From assembly GCA_035516255.1 (NCBI GenBank), contig DATJAL010000002.1:1-64000 (forward strand): a stretch of 64,000 nt of DNA, given 5' to 3'. This DNA is from Chitinivibrionales bacterium (GTDB lineage: Bacteria > Fibrobacterota > Chitinivibrionia > Chitinivibrionales > FEN-1185). Shown here one piece after another: positions 8,588-16,802 of the stretch. The notes under the pieces are model-generated. The model saw only the letters and a list, made by a program, of their open reading frames with translations, was not told the origin of the DNA and did no database searches. Position numbers and translations under genes: made by a program. The stretch's first letter is position 1, and each line of letters opens with the position of its first letter.

Positions 8588-9363
8588 TGCTGAGCAAACG
8601 CATCATCTCGTGCCTTGACGTACGCGACGGCAAGCTCGCTAAGAGCGTGAAGTTCGTGAACACCAAGGACATCGGCGACCCGGTGACGACCGCGAAACGC
8701 TACTATGAAGCGGGCATCGACGAACTGGTATTCTACGACATCACGGCGTCGAGCGACAAGCGCGACATCATGCTCGACGTGGTGAGCAGCGTGGCCGCGC
8801 AGATCTTCATCCCGTTTTCGGTGGGCGGCGGCCTGCGCACGGTTGACGACTGCAAAAAGGTCCTGCTTGCCGGCGCCGAAAAGGTGAACGTGAACACCGC
8901 CGCGGTGGCGCGGCCCGAGCTCATAGCCGAGGCCTCGGCCGCGTTCGGCGCGCAATGCGTGGTGCTTTCCATGGACGTTCTCGCCGTCCCGGTTTCGAAA
9001 AAAACGCCCTCGGGCTACGAGATCGTCACGCACGGCGGCCGCACGCGCACCGGCATGGACGCGGTCGCCTGGGCACGGCGCGGCGAGCGGCTCGGCGCGG
9101 GCGAGCTCGTGGTGAACTCCATCGACGCCGACGGCACCAAGGAAGGCTACGAAATCAAGCTCACCCGCATGATGGCCGAGGCGGTGGGCGTCCCGGTCAT
9201 CGCCTCGGGCGGTGGGGGCACTCCCGAACACCTGTACCGTGTCTTGACAGAAGGCAAGGCCGACGCGGCGCTCATCGCGTCGATCCTGCATTACGGCGAG
9301 TACTCGCTGCGGGAAATAAAGGAATATCTGGCGAAAAAAGGCATTCAAGTCAGAATGACTTGA
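8587..9363 (+). CDS. hisF: Imidazole glycerol phosphate synthase, cyclase subunit HisF
   Basis: 258-residue TIM barrel. The two catalytic aspartates are at the canonical positions, Asp11 ('SCLDVRDG') and Asp130 ('VVLSMDV'), and the phosphate-binding loops 'SVGGGLR' and '[12 protein letters not shown]' are intact, as is '[11 protein letters not shown]'. The product closes the imidazole ring of PRFAR using ammonia from HisH. Start is the ATG overlapping the hisH stop. The hisHF pair stands apart from any his operon visible here; since all catalytic residues are present I read it as the true enzyme and not as a sugar-amidotransferase look-alike. Confidence 0.95.
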   Translation: MLSKRIISCLDVRDGKLAKSVKFVNTKDIGDPVTTAKRYYEAGIDELVFYDITASSDKRDIMLDVVSSVAAQIFIPFSVGGGLRTVDDCKKVLLAGAEKVNVNTAAVARPELIAEASAAFGAQCVVLSMDVLAVPVSKKTPSGYEIVTHGGRTRTGMDAVAWARRGERLGAGELVVNSIDADGTKEGYEIKLTRMMAEAVGVPVIASGGGGTPEHLYRVLTEGKADAALIASILHYGEYSLREIKEYLAKKGIQVRMT

Positions 9364-9434
9364 TGTCCCGCAAGGCAGGCTGATTCCCGAAACGACAATG
9401 GCGGTTATTTTTCTTCTTTTTTAGGGGGCAGGTA

Positions 9435-11054
9435 ATGAAACAATCTGCGTTAGCCGTCCAATCTTTCATGATTCTGTATCTTTCACTCGTAAACTCATTT
9501 TCCTCCACCCTCATCGTCGCGCCTTCGGGCGGCGCCTATTCATCCATCCAGGCGGCGGTGAACGCGGCCGGTCCCGGCGACACCGTTCTTGTTCGGCCGG
9601 GCACCTACAACGAGGCGATGTCATTTGGAAAGAGCGGCGATGCGTCCGGTTCCATAACCCTCAAAGGTGACGGCGGCGCGATCCTTGACGGGACCGGCAA
9701 GGGTGAGACCGGCATCGCCATCGACAGCAGGAATTACATCAAAGTGATCGGCATGGAGGTACAAAACTTCACGGGAAGCGGCACGCCCATCGGCATCAGC
9801 GTACAGGGAAGCTCAAGCAACCTCGAACTGCGCGGCAACAAGGTGCACAACATAGAAAACGACAACGGCAACGCGCACGGCATCGCCCTGTACGGGACGT
9901 CGGCGACGCCGATCAGCAACGTCATTCTTGACGGCAACGAAGTTTACAACTGCAAGCTCGGCCAGAGCGAATCCATGGTGCTCAACGGCAACGTCACCGC
10001 GTTCACCGTGTCGAACAACGTCATCCACGACAACGACAACATCGGCATCGACTTCATCGGGTTCGAGGGCAACGGCCCGGCAGACCAGGACCAAACGCGC
10101 GGCGGCGTGTGCGCCGCAAACCATGTTTATCACATCAGCTCCGCATCCAACCCCACCTACGGCGGCGATCGCAGCGCCGACGGCATCTACGTCGACGGCG
10201 GAAAGGACATCGTCATCGAGCGGAACGTTGTTGACAGCTGCGACATCGGCATCGAGGTAGCGAGCGAGCACGGCGGCAAGACCACGAGCGGCGTCACGGT
10301 GCGGAGCAATTTCGTTTCCCGGTCGTACCAGGGAAACATCCTTTCCGGCGGCTACGACGCCACAAGGGGCAACGCGGCGGACATCGTCATCGTCAACAAC
10401 ACCCTGTATCACGGCGGGGACGCCGAGATCGTGCTGCAGTACAACTGCAGCGCCATCGCCATCATCAACAACATCTGCGTCGCCAAATCGGGAAACCCCT
10501 ACCTGTCGAATTCCGGCTCCAATAACACCGGCATCACGGTCGACAACAACCTGTATTATGGCGCAGGCACGAGCTCGCCGGGCTCGTGGCCCGACGGCCA
10601 CCCGAAGTACATCAACCCCCTGCTCATCAACGCGCCGGCGGACATGCACCTCCAGTCTGCCTCTCCGGCGAGAAACAGCGGCGCCACGCTTTCGGCGGAT
10701 ACCGTAGGAACGCTTGACATCGACGGCCAGCCGCGGGTGCAGGAAGGCATCATTGACATTGGCGCGGACGAGGCCGGCGCGGCAGCGGTGTCACGTCCTT
10801 TCTATACGTCTCAACAAAGGCGTGCGGGAATAAATTCATCGCGACACCTGATAACGGTTTTCGGCATTGCCCCTTTTGTTCCGGCAACGGTGCGGCTTTT
10901 TTCAATGGACGGAAAGAACCTGAGAGCGGTTTCCTTCAACAACAACGATGGCATGCTGATGGTGGATGTAAACGGTCTTGCTGCGGGAAGATATTTGGTG
11001 AAGCTGTCCTGCGGTGAAGAAGTGATTACGGGGATTGTATGGATTTGCAAATAG
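9435..11054 (+). CDS. Secreted right-handed parallel beta-helix protein with C-terminal sorting-like domain
   Basis: 539 residues. Signal peptide about 1-24; then 'APSGGAYSSIQAAVNAAGPGDTVLVRPGTYNE', the standard N-cap of pectate-lyase-like beta helices, and repeated 'N.V' coils up to about 440 ('NNVIHDNDNIGIDFIG', 'IIVNNTLYHGG'-like turns). The last ~75 residues ('TVRLFSMDGKNLRAVSF', 'LAAGRYLVKLSCG') resemble the Por/type IX secretion sorting domain of Bacteroidetes and Fibrobacter proteins. A strong AGGGGGCAGGT site precedes the ATG. Polysaccharide lyase or epimerase activity is possible, but no catalytic motif is recognised. Role inferred: cell-surface or secreted carbohydrate binding. Confidence 0.8.
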   Translation: MKQSALAVQSFMILYLSLVNSFSSTLIVAPSGGAYSSIQAAVNAAGPGDTVLVRPGTYNEAMSFGKSGDASGSITLKGDGGAILDGTGKGETGIAIDSRNYIKVIGMEVQNFTGSGTPIGISVQGSSSNLELRGNKVHNIENDNGNAHGIALYGTSATPISNVILDGNEVYNCKLGQSESMVLNGNVTAFTVSNNVIHDNDNIGIDFIGFEGNGPADQDQTRGGVCAANHVYHISSASNPTYGGDRSADGIYVDGGKDIVIERNVVDSCDIGIEVASEHGGKTTSGVTVRSNFVSRSYQGNILSGGYDATRGNAADIVIVNNTLYHGGDAEIVLQYNCSAIAIINNICVAKSGNPYLSNSGSNNTGITVDNNLYYGAGTSSPGSWPDGHPKYINPLLINAPADMHLQSASPARNSGATLSADTVGTLDIDGQPRVQEGIIDIGADEAGAAAVSRPFYTSQQRRAGINSSRHLITVFGIAPFVPATVRLFSMDGKNLRAVSFNNNDGMLMVDVNGLAAGRYLVKLSCGEEVITGIVWICK

Positions 11055-11196
11055 GAAATATCATCCTGTGACTTTGCGGCACGGGCCCATCAGGTCCCAG
11101 GCGCATGCTGTAAGCTGCACAATAAACTCGCGGCGAACGTGAGAAAATATTTTTTCATGCAATCCTTCGAGCGATCAACCGCAGCGGCTTGCCGTT

Positions 11197-11769
11197 TCAT
11201 TCTTTTTTTTCCGCGTCAGGTGCAATTCCGGCATCCTGCAGGAGTTTTCTTGCACACTCCGGGCACAACCCGTGCGTGAATTCGGCGTTTGTTTTCTGAC
11301 CTAGGTACGTCTCCAGCTTCTGCCACTCTCCTTTGTCGTTTCGTATCTTTTTACAGCTCGCGCAGATGGGAAGTATGCCTTCAAGGACTTTTACCTCTGA
11401 CATCGCCCGTTCAAGCTCTTGCCTTCCCCTGTGTTCCCTGCCGTAGAGTTCCCGCAGCCGTGCCAAGGTCCAACCCATGATGACAAATGACGTCAGGAGT
11501 ATCAGGGTGTTCCAGACGGCCAGCAAATGATGGGAATACGTATGGCCCGTGTAATAGTCAGCGGCGAACCAGGTCAAGGCCGAGAGAAATGAGGCGACAA
11601 CCGAGGATGCTGGTCCCACGTACCACGCCGCAATGCTTATGGGGATAAAATAAAATACGAAGAAATAGAACTCGTAACCGGTGATGTAGTCTAAATACCC
11701 TATAAACGCGGTAAGCATGATGATGCCGGTCCAGATTAATAACAATCTGCTATTTACCGCCGTTTCCAT
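11197..11769 (-). CDS. Membrane protein with C-terminal cysteine-rich (zinc-ribbon-like) tail
   Basis: 190 residues. Four hydrophobic segments span about 8-100 in a MASE/DUF4118-like layout, followed by a coiled coil (104-128) and the tail 'LEGILPICASCKKIRNDKGEW' with a second cysteine pair 'HGLCPECARK'. That tail, with two CxxC pairs, is common at the C-terminus of PAS and receiver proteins in many phyla; its function is not established. The protein lacks a kinase, GGDEF or PAS domain, so it looks like a sensor membrane module joined directly to this tail. Monocistronic; a redox or metal-responsive signalling role is only a guess. Confidence 0.75.
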   Translation of the reverse strand: METAVNSRLLLIWTGIIMLTAFIGYLDYITGYEFYFFVFYFIPISIAAWYVGPASSVVASFLSALTWFAADYYTGHTYSHHLLAVWNTLILLTSFVIMGWTLARLRELYGREHRGRQELERAMSEVKVLEGILPICASCKKIRNDKGEWQKLETYLGQKTNAEFTHGLCPECARKLLQDAGIAPDAEKKE

Positions 11770-11995
11770 AATTCTCCCTTATTGTTGCTGCTGACAAACC
11801 AAAACTTTATGATGAAGATAAATGAGCGATTATGCTGGGTCAAGTGTTCAAAAAGGAAAATAGTTTTCAGCGAAAAAATACCTTATTGATCCTTATAGCG
11901 TTCGGCTACCATCGAGTCATGGTTCGCGAATCGGTTATCATCAACTATATTTCTTGTGTTGTCGGATAACAACTTTCCGTAAAAGGGCCGTGGCC

Positions 11996-13030
11996 GTGAA
12001 GGATAGACTCTCCCGATTCATCAATTATAAAGTGCTCGGCTACCCGTCGTCCATCGTGCTTCAGACCATGTCCGGATGCAACCTCAAGTGCCGGCATTGC
12101 TTCCTGAGCCAGTTCGGCGCGGGCATTCCGGACGGGCCGCGCGGCGCAATTGACTTTGAAGAATTCGCCGTACGGGCCAAAAAGATCCTCCCCTTTATCA
12201 GGCGCGCCGAAACGTTTCTTTTCTCCGGTTTCGAGGCGCTGTTGCACAAAGACCTGTTTCGCATGATGGAGTTCACGCTTTCGCTCAACCCGGCCATCAC
12301 CTTCCCCATTTACACCAACGGCAACAGCTTCCGCGACGACACCGTCTCGCTGCTGTCGAAATTCCCGGTTCCCGAGGTGGCGGTGTCTCTTGACGGAATG
12401 AGAAAAGAGACGGTGGAGGCGTTCAAGACGGGATCGTCGTTCGAGCGCACGGTTCAGGCGATCAGGGACCTCAGGGCCGGGCTTCCCGCGAGCGAGATAA
12501 AGACCGTTTTCGTGATGCATCGCGGCAACATAAACGAATTTCCGGATTACCTCGATTTCGTCGATTCCCTCGGAATCAAAACAATATTTGTCACCAACCT
12601 GCTGTGTTTTTCAAAGGACTTTTCGGGCGCCGCCCTGTACGGAAATAACGGCAATCCCGAAGCTGAGGCCGTGCTCGATGCGGCAATACACAAGGCCGGG
12701 AGAAACGGACAGGAACTGCATCTTCCGCGCATGAGGCCTGAGCCGCTGGGATGCGAGCAATGCCTCGGCCTGTTCATCGACATTAAAGGGAATGTGTGCC
12801 CCTGCGATTACCTCTCGGTAAGAACCTCATTTTACCTGTTTGACAAGGAAAACCACCCCGACCCCGTCATGTTCGGCAACATTCTCACCGGCGACATGAA
12901 AAATATCTGGTTCGGAAAGGAATTTTCATCGTTTCGCGCTTTGCATAAAAAAGCGCACGTCCCGCCGCAATGCACCTGCTGCACCGATGCCTACGGCATG
13001 CTCTGCAGCCACCGGAAGGTGATCAGATAA
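11996..13030 (+). CDS. Radical SAM / SPASM-type protein
   Basis: About 344 residues from the GTG at 11996, chosen because AAAGGG lies just upstream; a TTG at 11954 or GTG at 11990 are alternatives. The radical SAM cluster is CNLKCRHC (Cys28, 32, 35 from this start), followed by the barrel motif 'TFLFSGFEALLH' and 'AVSLDGMRKET'. The C-terminal part carries a SPASM-like cysteine set: 'LGCEQCLG', 'GNVCPCDYLS', 'QCTCCTDAYGMLC', able to hold extra Fe-S clusters. Such proteins modify peptides or act in cofactor maturation. No short precursor peptide gene was recognised next to it, so the substrate is unknown. Confidence 0.85.
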   Translation: MKDRLSRFINYKVLGYPSSIVLQTMSGCNLKCRHCFLSQFGAGIPDGPRGAIDFEEFAVRAKKILPFIRRAETFLFSGFEALLHKDLFRMMEFTLSLNPAITFPIYTNGNSFRDDTVSLLSKFPVPEVAVSLDGMRKETVEAFKTGSSFERTVQAIRDLRAGLPASEIKTVFVMHRGNINEFPDYLDFVDSLGIKTIFVTNLLCFSKDFSGAALYGNNGNPEAEAVLDAAIHKAGRNGQELHLPRMRPEPLGCEQCLGLFIDIKGNVCPCDYLSVRTSFYLFDKENHPDPVMFGNILTGDMKNIWFGKEFSSFRALHKKAHVPPQCTCCTDAYGMLCSHRKVIR

Positions 13031-13108
13031 ATTCGCCCGATGTTCTTGCTTTATTTCCGGGAGATCCCGTCATTGGCTCTTGACAATATAGAGACTGGCA
13101 ACGGGTCA

Positions 13109-13429
13109 TCATCCAAGACGGAATTTTGCGGAGAGAACCAGAAACGCGATGATGAAAAGCAGGCAGATGATGTTCGCCGCGATCTTGACATTGACCAGTT
13201 TTTCGAACAATTCCCTGTTTTTATAATAGGCAAGGTTGGTGACGGCGTCGGCCGCCAGGCTGACGCAGATCGCGATCATGAGGACTGACCGCAGCACGTT
13301 GGCGCTGTTCAGCGTGCATACCGCCGCAATAGCGATCACGGCGGAAGCCGCGAGCCAGAAATACTGAACCGAGGGGGATTGCGGCTTTTTCTGCAGCAGG
13401 TGCGTCCGGTATTCTTTAAAAATATTCAT
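13109..13429 (-). CDS. Small membrane protein of unknown function
   Basis: 106 residues with three hydrophobic segments (about 24-42, 46-64, 82-102) and a basic N-terminus. I do not recognise the family. It reads in the same direction as the next two genes upstream (13456-14049 and the OmpA-family gene), 26 bp from the former, so may share a transcript. No clear ribosome-binding site. Confidence 0.55.
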   Translation of the reverse strand: MNIFKEYRTHLLQKKPQSPSVQYFWLAASAVIAIAAVCTLNSANVLRSVLMIAICVSLAADAVTNLAYYKNRELFEKLVNVKIAANIICLLFIIAFLVLSAKFRLG

Positions 13430-13455
13430 GCTGTTGATTCCCGGGCGTGTTGTTT

Positions 13456-14049
13456 CTACTGAATCGCTGCAAGGCTCTCGAGAAGATTCTGAAGGCCGGA
13501 CACCATCGCGTTCCTCGCAACCTTTGCCGCAAACGGCGTGGTGTCAATTGCGCTGCGGCCGTCTTCCGCGGTGATGACGAACTGGTTTATCAGGGAGCCC
13601 GTCGAGGCGGCGAACACCTTTACCCTGAACTTCACCGCGGCCTTGATCTGCTGGGAGAACACCTTGTTCGTTTCCTCGATGGTGTAGGAGAGCAGTTCCG
13701 CGTCTATTTGGAAGTCCGCCGATCCTTTGTCCTCGGCAAGCGCGCCGAGCTCGCGAAGCATGCCGGCAAGCGAATTGAGCAGGACCGCACTCGGCAGGGG
13801 TTTGCATACCAGCGGAGAGGTGACGAACCTGCCGGTCCTCGTGGCGCCCACCGTGTCTGACCCGATGTTTAGTCTTTTGTCCGTCACAACGCCTATAACG
13901 TACTTCTTGGCGAGTTTCTGCGAAAAAATCCCTTTGAAATTTTGGATGCTCGGGTCAATTACTACAGGGTCGCCGTAATTATCTGCAATTGCCGCAATGG
14001 AAATAAGCGCCACTCCAATAAACGTTTTTGCCATCAGACTAAGGTTCAT
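13456..14049 (-). CDS. Exported protein of unknown function
   Basis: 197 residues with a signal peptide (about 1-22, AxA-like cleavage 'AIAADN' region) and no lipobox cysteine. The mature part reads like the periplasmic 'YajG/transport-auxiliary' type: an N-terminal 'GVVTDKR' strand, then 'LRELGALAEDKGSADFQIDAEL' and 'AAVKFRVKVFAASTG', a pattern of proteins that compute a resistance or transport-accessory fold. Assignment to that family is weak. Start is well supported by GGAGG eight bases before the ATG. Lies downstream of a strong terminator that isolates it from the OmpA-family gene. Confidence 0.65.
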   Translation of the reverse strand: MNLSLMAKTFIGVALISIAAIADNYGDPVVIDPSIQNFKGIFSQKLAKKYVIGVVTDKRLNIGSDTVGATRTGRFVTSPLVCKPLPSAVLLNSLAGMLRELGALAEDKGSADFQIDAELLSYTIEETNKVFSQQIKAAVKFRVKVFAASTGSLINQFVITAEDGRSAIDTTPFAAKVARNAMVSGLQNLLESLAAIQ

Positions 14050-14133
14050 ACTCGCCTCCGTACGCCTTTATGATACCCACACAAAATACTTTGCGACAAG
14101 CCCCTTAAAAATGCATTGATCCCAGATGCAAAT

Positions 14134-14165
14134 AAAAAGGGGAAGAAGCGTGCCGCTTCTTCCCC
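14134..14165 (-). terminator. Rho-independent terminator of the OmpA-family gene
   Basis: GGGGAAGAAGCG (14139-14150), loop TGC, CGCTTCTTCCCC (14154-14165): a perfect 12-bp stem. Read on the minus strand it is followed by five T (complement of AAAAA at 14134-14138), 21 bp after the OmpA-family stop codon. Confidence 0.9.
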
Positions 14166-14186
14166 TTCCCTCCTGACAAATTAGAA

Positions 14187-16745
14187 TCAGTACTTGGCTC
14201 CCTTGATCTGCGCGGCCTTGACACGTTCATGGAAGTCCGCCTCGAGCAGCTTGAGCCTCTGGTAGTCTTCCTTGGTGTCAATCACCTTGAATTCCACGCG
14301 GCGGTTGAGCGCGCGGCCTTGGGCCGTGGCGTTCGTGGCGATCGGCCGCGTCTTGCCGTAGCCGATGGCGATGAGCGAGGAATCCGGAATGCCCTGCTGC
14401 GTCACCAGGTAGCCGCGCACCGATGCCGCGCGTGCGGCAGAGAGCAGGAGGTTGTAATCCTGGTTGCCCCTGCTGTCGGTGTGACCCTGTACCTCGTACC
14501 GCAGGAACGGGTACTGCTTAAGGAAGTTCGCGATAGACATGAGCGCGGTGTAGGAGTCGGTGGTGAGCTCCGCGCTCGCGGTCTTGAAGTTGATCGCCCG
14601 CAGCGCCTTATTAAGCGCCTTCTCTTCCTTGGCCGTCGGCTTAGGCACCGTGTCGGGACACCCGTCGTCGTCCTTGTAGCCGTTGTAGGTTTCGGGCTCA
14701 TTCGGGCATTTGTCAAGCGTGTCCGGGATGCCGTCCTTGTCGTTATCGTAATCCGGACAGCCGTCCTTGTCCTCGAAGCCGTCTATATCCTCGGGCTCGT
14801 TCGGGCATTTATCAAGCGAATCCGGAACGCCGTCCTGGTCGTTGTCGTAGTCCGGGCACCCGTCCTTGTCCTGGAACCCGTCAAAATCCTCTGGCGCGTT
14901 CGGGCACTTGTCAAGCGAATCCGGGATGCCGTCCTTGTCGTTGTCAAAATCCGGACATCCGTCTTCGTCTTCAAAGCCGTCGTAATCCTCGGGCTTGGTC
15001 GGGCATTTGTCAACTCCGTGGCACACCTTGGCGTAGAGCGAGTCCTTGCCAAGCTCGTGCACCCATGGATCGCATATGCTGTCTTTGTCCTGGTCCGGAT
15101 CCGGGCAGCCGTCCGGTCCAAGCGTGCCTTTGAACGTCGAGTCGGGCTCAAACGGGCAGTGGCTCACCTTTTTGACCTTCTTCTTCACGCCCCAGTTGAT
15201 GTTGAGGCCGGCGGCCACTTCGAATCCGCGCGACGGCGTGAACCACCAGTTGCCGATGGCCTTGTAGGCGCCCTGTATCGAGAAATAACGGAAATTGAGA
15301 CCCATGCCGAGCGCCGACGCCCACTGCTCCGGGCCGCCGGCCACAAATCCCATGCGTAAAGGCAAAAAGTTGTGCAGGAAGGCAAACTCGGATCCCAGCG
15401 AGAGGCGCGGTAGGTAGGACCGCCCGGGGCCGGGGGTAAGCTGCTGCTCGTAGTTGACGGCCACATTGGCATAGTCGGCAAGAATGTAAAGGCTCTTGTT
15501 GGTTGCCTTGGTGAAATCAAAGATCCTCGCGTACCCGATGTTGAGCGAGAGGGGCAGCCACGTGGTCACGGCGCTTGCCGCGTTGTTGAGCGTGTCGCGC
15601 GAGGTCGGGAATGTCTCGCCGGCCTGCCGGTTGCCGAACAGGGTGTAAATCGCGCTGTCGGCGTTTTTATTGTGCGCGTTGATGCCGCTGATGAGACTGT
15701 ACAGGTCGAGGTTGTCTTTCTTGACGTCGTAGGTGACAGACTTCACGTTGTTGGTCCAGAAGAGCACGCCCAGGTTCTCGATGTTGATCGAAAGTGCCGC
15801 GTCGTCGTCGTAGAGAATGCCGCCGGCGTCCACGCCGATGCCGTGGCCGTTGATGGGAAAACTGAAGTTGTTGTCTTTGTCAAGGAACGGATTCTTGTTG
15901 TCCATCATCCACGGGCCGTGTAACCCGAGCCCCGCGGTCTGCACGTTAAAATGCCCGTCCATTTTGATCACGTTTTGAACGGAGTCGTAGGTGATGTGTG
16001 AGCCGGGAGTGGACGAGGCCTCAAGCATGCTGTGTCCCATCACGTATTTAACGCCCACGCCGCCCGCGGCGTACCGCATATGGAAGAATTTTTGCAGCGC
16101 CGGAATGGTGAGGGGCAGACCCAACTGAAGCGTGAAATCGGTTGCCCAGATGCCTTGCTGGTTGAACGAACTGAAATCAAGCGTGTTGCCGCGCTGCAGG
16201 CCGACGCTGCTTCCCTTGGGGGAAAACAGCAGATCGAACGGCGCTTCGGGTATGCGCAATTCCTCGTCAAAATGCGTGGTGACGTCAAACGCTAAACGCC
16301 TGTAAGCGAACGACAGCAACGAAGTGCGAAAGCCGCTGTAGATCGAGGTACCGCCCTTGAGTTTGTCCGAAATTTTCTTGGAAACCAGGTCCGCCGAATC
16401 GCCCGGTTTGATGTCGAAGCTGTTGTTCAACACATCTTTGATAAATGCCTTCTGTTTTGCCGAATCCGTGGGTATGTTCGCGAGAAAGGAGAATGGAGAA
16501 AGCGCGAGCTTGTCGCTCCAATACCCCATGCCGTAATCGGTGATCGGCAGCAGAAGCAGGCCGCCCCACGGCACACGGTCGGTTCCGAGAAGCGCCGGGT
16601 TCTGAAAGACCGCCTCAGGGGCGCTGCCGGTCACGTTCCTGCCGGTGCTGGTACCGGCGCTGATGGGATTATCGTCAACGGCCGCGAAAACGGTTATGGG
16701 CACGGCGAACAACACGGCGACTGCGAGTTTTTGTACGGTGTTCAT
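14187..16745 (-). CDS. OmpA-family outer-membrane protein with thrombospondin type 3 repeats
   Basis: About 852 residues; the ATG at 16745 is preferred over 16754 because the GGAGGG site is too close to the latter. Signal peptide about 1-21; residues 25-530 form a barrel-like region that opens 'TSTGRNVTGSAPEAVFQNPALLG', as in TraF/DUF5723-type membrane proteins; about 540-690 contains five or more calcium-binding type 3 repeats of the form 'DND.DGIPDSLDKCPN.PED'; about 700-830 is an OmpA peptidoglycan-binding domain ('INFKTASAELT', 'VQGHTDSRGNQDYN.LLS..RA', 'GYGKTRPIA', 'NRRVEF'). It should anchor the outer membrane to the wall. The neighbouring lipoprotein gene ends 58 bp upstream and reads the same way. 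Confidence 0.92.
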   Translation of the reverse strand: MNTVQKLAVAVLFAVPITVFAAVDDNPISAGTSTGRNVTGSAPEAVFQNPALLGTDRVPWGGLLLLPITDYGMGYWSDKLALSPFSFLANIPTDSAKQKAFIKDVLNNSFDIKPGDSADLVSKKISDKLKGGTSIYSGFRTSLLSFAYRRLAFDVTTHFDEELRIPEAPFDLLFSPKGSSVGLQRGNTLDFSSFNQQGIWATDFTLQLGLPLTIPALQKFFHMRYAAGGVGVKYVMGHSMLEASSTPGSHITYDSVQNVIKMDGHFNVQTAGLGLHGPWMMDNKNPFLDKDNNFSFPINGHGIGVDAGGILYDDDAALSINIENLGVLFWTNNVKSVTYDVKKDNLDLYSLISGINAHNKNADSAIYTLFGNRQAGETFPTSRDTLNNAASAVTTWLPLSLNIGYARIFDFTKATNKSLYILADYANVAVNYEQQLTPGPGRSYLPRLSLGSEFAFLHNFLPLRMGFVAGGPEQWASALGMGLNFRYFSIQGAYKAIGNWWFTPSRGFEVAAGLNINWGVKKKVKKVSHCPFEPDSTFKGTLGPDGCPDPDQDKDSICDPWVHELGKDSLYAKVCHGVDKCPTKPEDYDGFEDEDGCPDFDNDKDGIPDSLDKCPNAPEDFDGFQDKDGCPDYDNDQDGVPDSLDKCPNEPEDIDGFEDKDGCPDYDNDKDGIPDTLDKCPNEPETYNGYKDDDGCPDTVPKPTAKEEKALNKALRAINFKTASAELTTDSYTALMSIANFLKQYPFLRYEVQGHTDSRGNQDYNLLLSAARAASVRGYLVTQQGIPDSSLIAIGYGKTRPIATNATAQGRALNRRVEFKVIDTKEDYQRLKLLEADFHERVKAAQIKGAKY

Positions 16746-16802
16746 CACCCTCATCCCTCCTATTAATCAATTTCACTCGGGCGTATATCGGTTGAGCGTT
16801 TA

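Noticed and set aside
14229-15359. 376-residue plus-strand ORF opposite the OmpA-family gene
   Set aside because: Its repeats are the reverse reading of the calcium-binding repeat codons; no independent protein family.
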